The notes under the pieces are model-generated. The model was not told the DNA's origin. It saw nothing but the letters and a program-made list of their open reading frames with translations, and made no database searches. Shown here piece after piece: positions 1 through 8,323 of a stretch of DNA of 27,039 bases. Position 1 is the stretch's first letter, and every line of letters starts with the position of its first letter. A program made the translations under genes and the position numbers. The DNA is from a virus. The stretch spans positions 1 to 27,039 of IMG/VR virus record IMGVR_UViG_3300044625_001174; one strand, written 5' to 3'.

Positions 1-1418
1 GGTGTAAATGAGTTATCTATCGTTCCTCCTGAATTGAGAATTGCTACTCGTTGCTTTGGATTTGTGAAACTTCCAACACAGACTATTCGTCCATCAGATA
101 ATTCCTCCATATCATATACCAAAGTATTTCCGAATGGGGATACAAATGTAGAATCGAACGTTCCATTAGCATTTAATTTACAGATTCCTTGTCTTGCATT
201 TCCGTTGAATGAAGTGAATTGACCCCCAAGAACAATTCCACCATCATACGCTACGAGAACTTTCCAAACTTGTTGATTCGCACCTGTTCCCATATTAGTT
301 CGGAATGTTGTGTCAAGAACTCCCGTTTTGGATATTTTGGTAATTCTGTTTTGAGTTGTTCCCTTGATACTTGTGAAAGCACCACCATAATAAACATCAG
401 TGGAATCCAACGCTACTGAATTAACTGATGCATTCGCGTTCAATAAAGCAAAATCTCCAGCGTTAATCAATTCCCCTGTTTGAGAGTTGATTTGAACCTG
501 ATTCGGTGAAGCGACCCCTGAATAATAGTTGTCGACGTTTGTCGATGGGAAAGAACCCACAACATACATTTCAGAATTGACAGAATCAACAGCACTATCG
601 TATATGCTTATTGTGCTGTCATTAGGTATTCCAGGGAAACCTGAAGCAAAACCACCCAAAGGATTTCCATTATTGTCGATATTAACAATCTTCGCTTTTC
701 CTAAATTCTTGTAGAAGTTAAATTGACCAAACACAAACAAATCACCCTGAATATCTACGTTAATACTTTGGACGACACCATCGAAACCTGAACCCAATTG
801 GAATCTGAAATCAGGAGTCGCGCTTGGAGTCGGAGTCAATGTAGGAGTTGAAGTGATGGTAGGGGTATTCGTAATAGTTGGAGTGATTGATGGAGTAATC
901 GATGGACTTGGTAAAGGTGGGGTAGTAGAAGGAGTAATCGAAGGAGTTGGACTCGGTGAAGCAGGAGGGGTAATTGCAGGGTTGTAGTATATCACGTTGT
1001 CCGCAGTCAATGAAGTATTTCCCGTGTAGTAGGTGGAGTTCTCAAACTTGAAAATGAATGCGAGTTCGTTGAAAACCTTGTTGTATGACGCAGCAGGATT
1101 TAGATTGTAATCTCCCTGATTTTGCTCCCAAATCGACAACCAATACTGATTCTCGTTGAAGAGGTGGATATTGCAATCCGTCGAACCTGACGCAACAAAA
1201 CTCTGTGGGTTTCCCTGATAGGTGGAGAACTCAAAAACCAAATACTTGTTTGCGTAGGAATTCGCTACCGATGAGGTGATATTTTTGGGAATGAAATAAT
1301 GTGTGTCCTTACCCTGTGAGTTCTGCAACTTAAACAGATAGGTTGGATTCGTCAAAGACGACCACTCGTTTATCCCCAACCATAACTGATTGACTGCGTT
1401 ATTCTGAATATAAATCAT
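1..1418 (-). CDS. Beta-propeller tail/fibre protein with Thr/Pro linker (3' end missing)
   Basis: This is an open frame of 472 codons from ATG at 1418 that leaves the window at its left edge, so the C-terminus is missing. Residues 1-145 resemble a domain common beside tail genes of Bacteroidota phages (NPTYLFKL, THYFIPKN, NKYLVFEF, QYWLSIWE). Residues 150-202 are a Thr/Pro/Ser-rich linker. From about residue 203 there are repeats with motifs such as GVLDTTF, GTFDSTF and GTIDNSF, each followed by a segment like DGGIVLGGQF or DGRIVCVGSF. That pattern is typical of delta-60 (DUF5122-type) beta-propeller repeats. The gene begins 18 nt after the preceding gene stops and is the last of three fibre-like genes. 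A virion-surface or adsorption role is inferred from the architecture and position. The propeller call is firmer than the role. Confidence 0.75.
   Translation of the reverse strand, partial: MIYIQNNAVNQLWLGINEWSSLTNPTYLFKLQNSQGKDTHYFIPKNITSSVANSYANKYLVFEFSTYQGNPQSFVASGSTDCNIHLFNENQYWLSIWEQNQGDYNLNPAASYNKVFNELAFIFKFENSTYYTGNTSLTADNVIYYNPAITPPASPSPTPSITPSTTPPLPSPSITPSITPTITNTPTITSTPTLTPTPSATPDFRFQLGSGFDGVVQSINVDIQGDLFVFGQFNFYKNLGKAKIVNIDNNGNPLGGFASGFPGIPNDSTISIYDSAVDSVNSEMYVVGSFPSTNVDNYYSGVASPNQVQINSQTGELINAGDFALLNANASVNSVALDSTDVYYGGAFTSIKGTTQNRITKISKTGVLDTTFRTNMGTGANQQVWKVLVAYDGGIVLGGQFTSFNGNARQGICKLNANGTFDSTFVSPFGNTLVYDMEELSDGRIVCVGSFTNPKQRVAILNSGGTIDNSFT
813..971 (-). repeat. Thr/Pro-linker coding repeat, block 1
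   Basis: Degenerate tandem units of about 6-12 bp (plus-strand GGAGTAATCG-like) encode residues 150-202 of the beta-propeller protein. The block is very similar in unit and composition to the other three. Confidence 0.8.
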
Positions 1419-1436
1419 ATCTCAATAAATAGTTTG

Positions 1437-2369
1437 TTATAGGGGACAACTCAAGCAATCGTTGTAAGACAGGGTTATGACATCGTCCCAAGCACCTGAT
1501 GAAACGCTGTCGATTTCCCAACAACCTGCGGTAAGTTGTGCTTTCACCACTTTTCCAGGAACGAAGGTCGAGTTTGACGCAAACTTTCTAAAAGTCAGTG
1601 GGTCAGAACAATCAAACGCTAAATATACATTTGCGTATCCCGACTTGCTCGGAGTAATCGTTGGGGTTTTTGTAATCGTCGGTGTGGGGGTCTTCGTAGG
1701 TGTATTGCTCGGAGTAGTTCCAGGAGTCTTGGTAGGTGTAGCACTCGGGGTGTTGCTCGGAGTTGTAGCGGGTGTTCTCGTAATTGAAGGAGTCGGAGTG
1801 TTGGTCGGAGTATTCGTAGGAGTCGTGCTCGGACATACCGATGGATAAGCAATTGTGATACTTCGAATTGTTTGAGGAGGAATTGTGATGGGTGGAATAT
1901 TATTTTGAGTTCCAACTTTCAAATACCTGATTGAACCCTCTTCAACATAATCAAAGAAATATGCTAAAAAATTTCCTCCAATCGCAGGAAAAAAAAACGG
2001 GTCTTGATTCAAAGAAAAGAATCCCCAACCAATATCAATTCCCAAAGATGAGAAACAACGAATAATAAACATATTCGCTGAAGGGTATTGATAGACGGGA
2101 TAGTTGAAACCATCAGGAGCAGTGGTCGTATAAAATAAATTATTTTCTCTATAGTATGCGTAGAAGAATGTTCCCCCCGAAAAATCATATTTTCTATTGT
2201 ATGTCCCTGTATTGAGTTGAGGTGCGGAAGGGAATAGAATATCAGTAGATTGAAGAATAACTGATTCAGGACAAACCACATCCTCAATCAAGGGAGCAAA
2301 CCCCCCAAAATTGTATTGTATCCCTCCGTTCAGTTCGTTCTGAATTCGACCTCTAAAAAACTTTGTCAT
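1437..2369 (-). CDS. Putative tail fibre/appendage protein with Thr/Pro linker and Cys-rich C-terminus
   Basis: This 310-residue protein is not assigned to a named family. Residues 1-30 contain a FF...YNFGGFAP stretch that resembles the start of the next gene upstream (FF...YEYGGFVP), suggesting a shared anchor. Residues 30-177 form an aromatic, beta-rich domain. Residues 178-243 are a long linker of TPTNTPTP-like units. Residues 244-310 form a small domain with four cysteines (C254, C283, C305, C308). The start overlaps the upstream gene by 4 nt (ATGA), indicating translational coupling. The order anchor, flexible linker, small terminal domain fits a virion appendage, but this is inferred from composition and neighbours. 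ORFs antisense to the linker here are Val/Gly-rich shadows. Confidence 0.65.
   Translation of the reverse strand: MTKFFRGRIQNELNGGIQYNFGGFAPLIEDVVCPESVILQSTDILFPSAPQLNTGTYNRKYDFSGGTFFYAYYRENNLFYTTTAPDGFNYPVYQYPSANMFIIRCFSSLGIDIGWGFFSLNQDPFFFPAIGGNFLAYFFDYVEEGSIRYLKVGTQNNIPPITIPPQTIRSITIAYPSVCPSTTPTNTPTNTPTPSITRTPATTPSNTPSATPTKTPGTTPSNTPTKTPTPTITKTPTITPSKSGYANVYLAFDCSDPLTFRKFASNSTFVPGKVVKAQLTAGCWEIDSVSSGAWDDVITLSYNDCLSCPL
1641..1838 (-). repeat. Thr/Pro-linker coding repeat, block 2
   Basis: The longest of four such blocks, encoding residues 178-243 of the 310-residue appendage protein in units like TPTNTPTP and TPSNTPS. Confidence 0.8.
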
Positions 2370-3370
2370 CGACTCAAACTTGTATTAAAGTTCTTTATTA
2401 TATCCCTCAAATCTCCGAGTTCTGTATAATTTAATCCTCTTGTAATCAAATGAGTTCCATACGTCTTGGAACTAAAAAAACCACCACCACCTTGATTCAA
2501 TAATTTTAAGGAAATGGTTATTAGTGCAGATTCGGTTGAATTAACTGAAGCAGCAGAGCCCGTGCTTCTGATGTAATCGATACGAGTAGTTCCTGTTCTT
2601 GAGGTTGCATAGAATCCGTTCTCGTAATTGGTTGCGACCAAATTAACATTGCCAGTTGAACCCATTCTTGCTACCCATTGAGTTCCACCAACACCATTGG
2701 TATTGAAACCTAAAGTTATTCCACCTGTTCCGACCTGACCCATATCCCAACCTGTATTTCCACTTGCAACAATATAACAACCAATCGTAGTATCTCCTGC
2801 GGTAGTTCCAGTGGATTGAATCCAACCTGTATCACCCGCACCGCTAACCCCATTCCCACGAACACCTTGAGCATTATGGGTAATTGTTCCTGACCAAGTG
2901 ATTAAATAATTAGTCAAATTCACAGCATTGATTCTATGTGAATTCGCTACTCCCCCGATATATGGATAAAGAGCAATAATCTTGGAATAAAGACCTGCGG
3001 TTTTGAGGTCAGTGAATAAGGTCTGCGTTGCTGCAGAAATAGTTGAAGTAATCCCTGTTCCTCCCGATAGCAAGACAGCATTCAAGAAAGCGTCCGCATC
3101 AGGGTCAGTAGCGGGTGCTGACGAAGGTGTCGGGGTCAACGTGGGTGTCGCAGTAATCGTTGGAGTAATCGTTGTCGTAGGGGTAATCGTAGGAGTCGCT
3201 GTTATTGAAGGAGTCGGAGTGTTGCTTGGTGTCAGCGAAGGTGTCGGACTTGGTGATGGAGGTGGAGCAGGAATAAATAATCTCTGTGGAACAAAACCTC
3301 CATATTCATAGACATACTCCCCTTGGAAATATTTCTCCTCTAAACTCTTAAAAAATGGGTTATCCGACAT
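2366..3370 (-). CDS. Putative tail fibre/receptor-binding protein with lectin-like C-terminal domain
   Basis: This 334-residue protein has an N-terminal YEYGGFVP motif (about 21-28), a Thr/Pro linker (33-89) and a C-terminal domain (90-334). The C-terminal domain starts [16 protein letters not shown] and continues through [21 protein letters not shown]. From memory this opening is common in Bacteroidota phage tail-associated proteins with a concanavalin/LamG-like beta-sandwich. The rest is Gly/Thr/Ser-rich and beta-prone, as expected for such a fold. It overlaps the downstream fibre gene by 4 nt and the upstream 83-aa gene by 11 nt. Carbohydrate or receptor binding is an inference, and no catalytic residues are recognisable. 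Confidence 0.6.
   Translation of the reverse strand: MSDNPFFKSLEEKYFQGEYVYEYGGFVPQRLFIPAPPPSPSPTPSLTPSNTPTPSITATPTITPTTTITPTITATPTLTPTPSSAPATDPDADAFLNAVLLSGGTGITSTISAATQTLFTDLKTAGLYSKIIALYPYIGGVANSHRINAVNLTNYLITWSGTITHNAQGVRGNGVSGAGDTGWIQSTGTTAGDTTIGCYIVASGNTGWDMGQVGTGGITLGFNTNGVGGTQWVARMGSTGNVNLVATNYENGFYATSRTGTTRIDYIRSTGSAASVNSTESALITISLKLLNQGGGGFFSSKTYGTHLITRGLNYTELGDLRDIIKNFNTSLSR
3104..3274 (-). repeat. Thr/Pro-linker coding repeat, block 3
   Basis: Encodes residues 33-89 of the lectin-like fibre protein in units like TPTITPT and TPTLTPTP. Confidence 0.8.
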
Positions 3371-3611
3371 TAGAAATTGCTTCGTGTGTTCTTCTTATCA
3401 AGTCATCGACGCTAATGTCTCCTTTGTCTCCAAAATCGTATCTACGTCTAAATATAAATACTCCGTCTCGGTGGAAATCCACCCATAAACCGACAATAGA
3501 ACTCTCGAGTTCCAATTCCAATTTTGTAATGGAATAGGAGGTAATCGGGACATATAAATTGTCCTTTCGAACCTTCAAACTTTTTTCTACAAATAAAATC
3601 GGTTTCTCCAT
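3360..3611 (-). CDS. Conserved-looking small protein of unknown function
   Basis: An 83-residue protein I do not recognise. It is charged and beta-prone (VPITSYSITKLELELE, VGLWVDFHRDGVFIFRRRYDFG), with no signal peptide or membrane segment. It is the first gene after the strong intrinsic terminator at 3614-3641, and its 3' end overlaps the start of the lectin-like fibre gene by 11 nt, so those two are probably translated together. The ATG at 3611 lies directly beside the terminator T-run. Its mRNA must therefore come from read-through or from a promoter I cannot see. A minor virion or fibre-assembly role would fit the place, but nothing in the sequence shows it. Confidence 0.55.
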   Translation of the reverse strand: MEKPILFVEKSLKVRKDNLYVPITSYSITKLELELESSIVGLWVDFHRDGVFIFRRRYDFGDKGDISVDDLIRRTHEAISNVG

Positions 3612-3613
3612 AT

Positions 3614-3641
3614 AAAAAAAAAGGGGGACTATTGTCCCCCC
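3614..3641 (-). terminator. Intrinsic (rho-independent) terminator
   Basis: Read on the minus strand, a perfect 7-bp GC-rich stem (GGGGGAC / GTCCCCC) with loop AATA is followed directly by nine T residues. It starts 18 nt after the stop of the tail-tube gene. It should end the late head/tail transcript and lower expression of the fibre genes beyond it. This is the clearest terminator in the window. Confidence 0.93.
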
Positions 3642-3658
3642 TTGAATATAATACTCAA

Positions 3659-4231
3659 TTACTCTCTATCAATAGCGATATTCGAGTTCGCTGCCAACCA
3701 CGCAGTAAGCGTCGTCGTAACGTCCACCTCGGGAACTGAAATCGTATTAGACGAAGTCAATGTCAAAGTGTAAAGTTGAGAATCTCCAGGTAAAGAACCT
3801 GAAGCGATAGTTGCACTCTCGATATACATTCCAAGTGGTGAAGCGAAGAAGTATTTTCCTGTCTTCAATTTCACGATGAAGTATGATTGAGTGTTCTGAA
3901 CGATTTGCTGATACAAGTTCGTTCCATCTTGGAAAAGTCCAGGGATGGTGAAGATAAGTTGTGTGTTGTAGTCGAAACCAAGAGACTCGAGGTTGATTGC
4001 AACGCTCTCGTTAAGAGCCGCACTCGAGTTTCTTACAACATCAATCTTCTTGAACTCTGTTCCTGCATTCGCTGTAAGACCTGTGATTTCACCTCCAGTA
4101 TTGTAGGTGATTCCAGTGATTTCAGCAGTCGTTCCTGTAGTAGTCAAGACCCATAGAGCCTCAAGTCCTGGGATATTATTAACGCACGATGTAAGTGCTA
4201 ATCCATTGGTAATTACGCAGTTAGAACCCAT
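3659..4231 (-). CDS. Putative major tail tube protein
   Basis: A 190-residue protein directly after the capsid gene. Residues 16-29 read CVNNIPGLEALWVL, which resembles the C-x-N-x-x-G-x-x-x-hydrophobic opening of tail tube proteins from Bacteroidota phages. The later segment SYFIVKLKTGKYFFASPLGM (about 117-136), followed by SGSLPGDSQLYTLTLTSSN, matches the usual run of such proteins (a core strand with GKYF..G, then GD.....TLTFTG). The length is normal for a tube subunit. It is the last gene before the intrinsic terminator, a usual place for a highly expressed virion protein. A head decoration protein is the main alternative. Confidence 0.6.
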   Translation of the reverse strand: MGSNCVITNGLALTSCVNNIPGLEALWVLTTTGTTAEITGITYNTGGEITGLTANAGTEFKKIDVVRNSSAALNESVAINLESLGFDYNTQLIFTIPGLFQDGTNLYQQIVQNTQSYFIVKLKTGKYFFASPLGMYIESATIASGSLPGDSQLYTLTLTSSNTISVPEVDVTTTLTAWLAANSNIAIDRE

Positions 4232-4258
4232 TGTTTAATGTATTAGTTTAATAGTTTA

Positions 4259-5206
4259 TTAAGATGCTAATACAACTTGAGAACCGAATCCGATTGCAGC
4301 ACCCAATTTAGCAGCGAGTTTAATTCTTTGCTCTTGGAAGTCGAGAGAATACCAAGCGATAGGATTTTGGAAGTCAGACATAAGGTCAGTTCCATACATC
4401 AAGTTTTCAGGGTTGGTAAGAACCGCTTTACCTGCACCTACAGCAGTGTTGCCCAACTCAGTTGAGATAGCAATTACGTTGGTGAAAGGAATCTGAACAG
4501 CCATCATACCTGAAGCAAGTTGCTCAGGATTGTAGTGGAACAAGTTCTGATTTCTCAATGACAACTGAAGCGCTTGGAAGTCAGAGTGATTCAAAGCGAG
4601 GATAGTTGTAACTGGTTTCAATGCGTCAGGAAGAGACTCGATGTAAGCGTCAGCAACGTCAGTAGCGTTTGATGAAGTCATCGCAGTGTAAGTTACTGGA
4701 ACAACTGAACCTGAGAAAGTAGCACCTGTCAATTGCTCGATTACACCTGAACAACCATCAACTGCGGTGGTAGCACCCCAAAACTTACGAGACATATAAA
4801 CGTTTGCTTTTCTCGAGATGTCGTTCATAAATGCTTCTTCCATTGGAACGTTTGACTCAACGTAAGAACCTGGAGCAAGTCTGATAGACAAGATGGTTCT
4901 ATTCAACTCATCATAACAATAATTTTTCTGAATGTTGTATTGGCATACCTTCAATTCACGCTCTTCCAAGGTGATAGTTCCACCAGTGAACGAACAAGAA
5001 TTACCAGGGAATGCGATGTTGTCGATATCACCTGTTTCAAATACGGGAATCAATTCACCATACTTGATATTTGGGAGGACACGATAGTATTGTGCTTCGG
5101 TCGTATCCATAACGATTTTGTGAAGGAAGAGGTCAGCATTTGCGTTCAAATAATCACTCAAACCTGCAGTATCAAAATCAAAAGAATATCCTTTAAGATT
5201 TTTCAT
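4259..5206 (-). CDS. Major capsid protein (HK97-fold type)
   Basis: A 315-residue protein that forms the icosahedral shell. It follows the protease and scaffold genes, the usual order of a head module. The sequence fits the short capsid proteins of Bacteroidota phages. It has an N-terminal helical arm (about 1-35, DYLNANADLFLHKIV), a central part with RKANVYMSRKFWGATTAVDG (about 131-150) before the first surface loop, and the segment LALNHSDFQALQLSL (about 203-217), typical of the A-domain in many such proteins. The C-terminus returns to a conserved-looking YSLDFQEQRIKLAAKLG strand and helix. No transmembrane segment is present. The identification rests on position and overall pattern rather than on a diagnostic motif. 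Confidence 0.75.
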   Translation of the reverse strand: MKNLKGYSFDFDTAGLSDYLNANADLFLHKIVMDTTEAQYYRVLPNIKYGELIPVFETGDIDNIAFPGNSCSFTGGTITLEERELKVCQYNIQKNYCYDELNRTILSIRLAPGSYVESNVPMEEAFMNDISRKANVYMSRKFWGATTAVDGCSGVIEQLTGATFSGSVVPVTYTAMTSSNATDVADAYIESLPDALKPVTTILALNHSDFQALQLSLRNQNLFHYNPEQLASGMMAVQIPFTNVIAISTELGNTAVGAGKAVLTNPENLMYGTDLMSDFQNPIAWYSLDFQEQRIKLAAKLGAAIGFGSQVVLAS

Positions 5207-5233
5207 TTTTGTTTGTATTTTATAATTTAATTT

Positions 5234-5794
5234 TTAACGAAGTTTTGACTTCATCTCCTTTAAGATATCATATCTATGGTCGGAGAAATTTTGTGAAATA
5301 ACTTTATCCTCTTTCAAGGGGTTGTGAGATGCTGTTTTTTTGAACTCGTTGTAGTCCTTTTTCATCTTCTTCATCTCTTCAGAAATCATTTTGAGTTCTT
5401 CTACAATTGGAGTGAGTGCTTCAACAACAGCAGAAACGACCGCAGGAGACATAACATCTACCACTTCTGTCGGAACTTCTACCGCTACTTCTTCCATCTC
5501 AACTTCAACTTCGATTCTCTCTTCCGTATCTTCTGATTTGATTTCTACAAGTTTCCCTTCAACATCGGTCATAAAGACTCTCCCGTCAGCAAGTTGGTGA
5601 GTTCCCTCTCCTACGATGGTGAATGTTCCGTCCTCGTTCTTAATAGAGATTGTGTCTCCAACAAGGAAATCTTCACCTTCGCTTGAGTTGGTAATTACCA
5701 CTCCACCCTCGAGGGTTGCTTCAGCAAACTTATAAGATGAAAACTGAAAACCTACCAAGTCAGCGACTTTCTTAAGTAATTCAATATTTTTCAT
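5234..5794 (-). CDS. Putative capsid scaffolding protein
   Basis: A 186-residue protein between protease and capsid. Residues 20-85 form a beta-rich domain with repeated phrases (ATLEGGVVITNSSEG, VGDTISIKNEDGTFTIVGEG, HQLADGRVFMTDVEGKLVEI). This domain is common in scaffold or protease-associated proteins of Bacteroidota phages. Residues 86-112 are an acidic Glu/Val tract. Residues 113-155 form a Glu/Lys helix likely to be a coiled coil (EALTPIVEELKMISEEMKKM). The basic C-terminus (DILKEMKSKLR) could contact the capsid shell, as in other scaffolds. Such proteins guide procapsid assembly and are then cleaved or released by the head protease, here the next gene upstream. Confidence 0.65.
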   Translation of the reverse strand: MKNIELLKKVADLVGFQFSSYKFAEATLEGGVVITNSSEGEDFLVGDTISIKNEDGTFTIVGEGTHQLADGRVFMTDVEGKLVEIKSEDTEERIEVEVEMEEVAVEVPTEVVDVMSPAVVSAVVEALTPIVEELKMISEEMKKMKKDYNEFKKTASHNPLKEDKVISQNFSDHRYDILKEMKSKLR

Positions 5795-5845
5795 AATACT
5801 AATTAATAGTTTAGTTTAAGATAAATAGGACAATAAAAATCAAAA

Positions 5846-8323
5846 TCACCCCATCACCCTTTTTATCAGTTCTTCAAGGAGAAAAACCCGAGTATGTGCG
5901 TCCCATAATTCCTCTGCTTGTGCGTGAGTTCTACACGGAACAAATCCATACTCCATTTTATGCGAACCCTCACAACCAATCTCTTGAGCGATTAGGTTCG
6001 CTTCTTCCTCCAAGTCAAAGAACGGAACTTTTCCGTTTATCCCTTGAAGACCCATATTCTCTGAACGAATTTTTCCACAGATACGGGGTGCTGATTCTGA
6101 ACCATATCTCTCGGTCATATCAGCGATACATTTATCCCACGGGTAGTCCTCCATAGTTTGCTTTGAAGTTCTCACGGGAACACAATTGGGGACTTCTCTA
6201 CCATCGAGAATCTTTGTCCCGTATGGTTCGTATCCCTCCCAACAAGTTCCCTCGGGGAAGTTGAAACCAAAATCCATTATTTCAATGCGTCTGATGAAGT
6301 CGTCGTAGTCGTAGTGGATTCCATCACGAGCAAAATCTCTAATTACGTCTTTAGCCATTTGTTTTCTGTTCTCGAGGTCTCTGACCTTCAACAACAATTC
6401 AACAATACCATCGACCATCTCTTTGTCTTCTGAATGTTCGTAGTTCATTTTCTCTGAATAATAATTGTAGCAAACTGCGAGTCTTTGTTGCTCGTCAGGG
6501 AACTCTCCAACCATCTTGGAATCACCCATACAACGACCGATAAAATCGCTTTCAGATTCACCTGCATTTGGATAAACAAATTCTTGTTTTTTATCACTAA
6601 AAAAGTTGAATGGAATCTCTTCGAATAGACCTTCAAGGGAAATTCCTGAGGTCTTATTGGATAAAATGAAATCTTCGAATAATTCTTTTGACCTAAAATG
6701 TATGGTTGTAATCCAAGTTCCTGGCTCAAATTCACGACCAAAAATTTCATAAGATTTATCCATCTTTGGGTCTTCTCCTACCAACCAATTCTCATAAGAA
6801 TAAACTTCATCACCCGAGAATACTTTATCGGAGTGCTCAAAGTTGATTAGATTTTTTGGACGTAATCTGCTCAATTTCATCAATGCAGTTCTGATGGTTT
6901 CCTTCGACATAAAGACCCAATAAGGTGAGTTGCTCTGTCGGTCGTAGCGGTAGATGTATTGGTTGGGTTGGAAGACTACCGCAGTGATGTCCTGTCTAAA
7001 CTCATCACGGGAGAACTGAATATTCATTTGAGTCGCTCTGTCGATTTGACCCTTGAGAAAATTCATAGCGTCATCATAGTTGTCAGGAGAGAACCCCCAC
7101 GACAACATCATCAAATAACCACACCCGTCGTCAATAGACTTTGAACTATCCCAATCTACCTTATGACGACTCCCGTAGGAATACATTCTCGTGAGAGTCT
7201 CCAACGAATGTTCCGCACCTGCTCTCGCAAGGTCGTGTGCTCTTTGTTTTCCTACGTCAGTTCCGCAGTCTCCCCAACCATTCTCCTCAGCGTAATCTAC
7301 TGCTCTCTGTGCTGCGTCTTGAATATACTTGGGGACTTCAATAAAATTATGACGAACCGAGAAGACATCTTCTACCTTCGCAGTTCCTTCGAAATATTCA
7401 GGGTAAATCTCAATGGGGATATACCCTTCACATCCCCAACCCATATCACACATCTCGACCTTCACCTTGGTAATCTTTTTTGCTGATGGTTCAGCAACCA
7501 ACGCTGCAAATCTTGACGGATACATAAACAAACCGAAGTGGAAGTTGACGGGGTCTAAAGCAAACTCTTCGTCTTTAGAAAACCCTGCAGGTCGTCTGTT
7601 GAGTTGAGAAGGGGGAACTACCTTCGCTTCAGCGATAAAAGGTCTTCCTGCTCCTCCTATGTTGATTCCACTACCCAATGCACCCTGTGCTTTGAGTGGG
7701 ATTTTCTTTAATGTCTCCTCGTAAGTAGAGTTTTCTGCAATAGGGAAATCAATCTGAAACCATCTGTGCCGACATAGCGCACCCATTTTGTATTGGAACG
7801 CGTCGACCTGTGCGTTCATCTTTGCTCTCGGAACTAACTTAAAGGTGTCAGATGCGGAAGTGAGTTCAGAAGACAAATTATTGATGTCAGTAATGGAGAA
7901 TACCTTTTGTGCTGCAATCATCTTTCTACACATCTCTCTTGAGGTTCTAATCAAGGGTGCACCCAATCCTGTATCAACTCCGTAGATGTAGCGAGTAATT
8001 GCACCACCAGGTTGGTCTTGGTCTCCGAACGCAGGGTTCCTTGGGTTAGGATTTACCTGTGGTGCAAACCCGTGTTTCGTCAATGAAAACTCTGCAGGTT
8101 TGATTCGAGCACCAACCAAAGAATCAGGGTTCAATACCTCCCCGTAGTTATCCAAAACCTTCAAGGTCTCGTCTGAGAAATCCTGTGGAACATAACAAGT
8201 ATGGGGGGTCTCATCAGAGAACACCTCAAATGCAAATTCATTCGCAGGAGATTTTACAATTGATATGTATTGGATTCCCGACAAGTCATCGTCCTCATCT
8301 ATCTTCAATTCAAAGATTCTCAT
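5846..8323 (-). CDS. Composite head-maturation protease (XkdF-like, S78-related) with large insertions
   Basis: An 825-residue protein. Residues 1-36 (MRIFELKIDEDDDLSGIQYI, then SIVKSPANEF) are the usual start of XkdF-like prohead proteases. The catalytic core, however, lies at about 440-570, with FMSKETIRTA (471-480), NFEHSDK (494-500, candidate His497), the GTW..T strand and SGISLEGLFEE (559-569, candidate Ser562). The roughly 400 residues between contain TSREMCRKMI with CRHRWF (127-189), a minor-head-protein-like Cys/His module, and a second module with NGWGDCGTDVGKQRAHDLAR and DDGCGYLMMLSWG (348-410). The C-terminal part adds FIGRCMGD...FPDEQQRLAVCY (594-619), WEGYEPYG...VPNCVP (695-716), KCIADM...RICGKI (731-752) and IGCEGSHKMEYGFVPCRTH (782-800). 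All are phrases known from phage head proteins. It cleaves scaffold and capsid during maturation (family knowledge). The start overlaps the tape measure stop (ATGA). Confidence 0.8.
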   Translation of the reverse strand: MRIFELKIDEDDDLSGIQYISIVKSPANEFAFEVFSDETPHTCYVPQDFSDETLKVLDNYGEVLNPDSLVGARIKPAEFSLTKHGFAPQVNPNPRNPAFGDQDQPGGAITRYIYGVDTGLGAPLIRTSREMCRKMIAAQKVFSITDINNLSSELTSASDTFKLVPRAKMNAQVDAFQYKMGALCRHRWFQIDFPIAENSTYEETLKKIPLKAQGALGSGINIGGAGRPFIAEAKVVPPSQLNRRPAGFSKDEEFALDPVNFHFGLFMYPSRFAALVAEPSAKKITKVKVEMCDMGWGCEGYIPIEIYPEYFEGTAKVEDVFSVRHNFIEVPKYIQDAAQRAVDYAEENGWGDCGTDVGKQRAHDLARAGAEHSLETLTRMYSYGSRHKVDWDSSKSIDDGCGYLMMLSWGFSPDNYDDAMNFLKGQIDRATQMNIQFSRDEFRQDITAVVFQPNQYIYRYDRQSNSPYWVFMSKETIRTALMKLSRLRPKNLINFEHSDKVFSGDEVYSYENWLVGEDPKMDKSYEIFGREFEPGTWITTIHFRSKELFEDFILSNKTSGISLEGLFEEIPFNFFSDKKQEFVYPNAGESESDFIGRCMGDSKMVGEFPDEQQRLAVCYNYYSEKMNYEHSEDKEMVDGIVELLLKVRDLENRKQMAKDVIRDFARDGIHYDYDDFIRRIEIMDFGFNFPEGTCWEGYEPYGTKILDGREVPNCVPVRTSKQTMEDYPWDKCIADMTERYGSESAPRICGKIRSENMGLQGINGKVPFFDLEEEANLIAQEIGCEGSHKMEYGFVPCRTHAQAEELWDAHTRVFLLEELIKRVMG

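Noticed and set aside
1477-1848. Plus-strand ORF coding a long Val/Gly-rich repeat
   Set aside because: It is the antisense of a Thr/Pro linker; its composition is forced by the repeat and its ends match nothing. The same applies to 3003-3311 and 17473-17715 on the plus strand.
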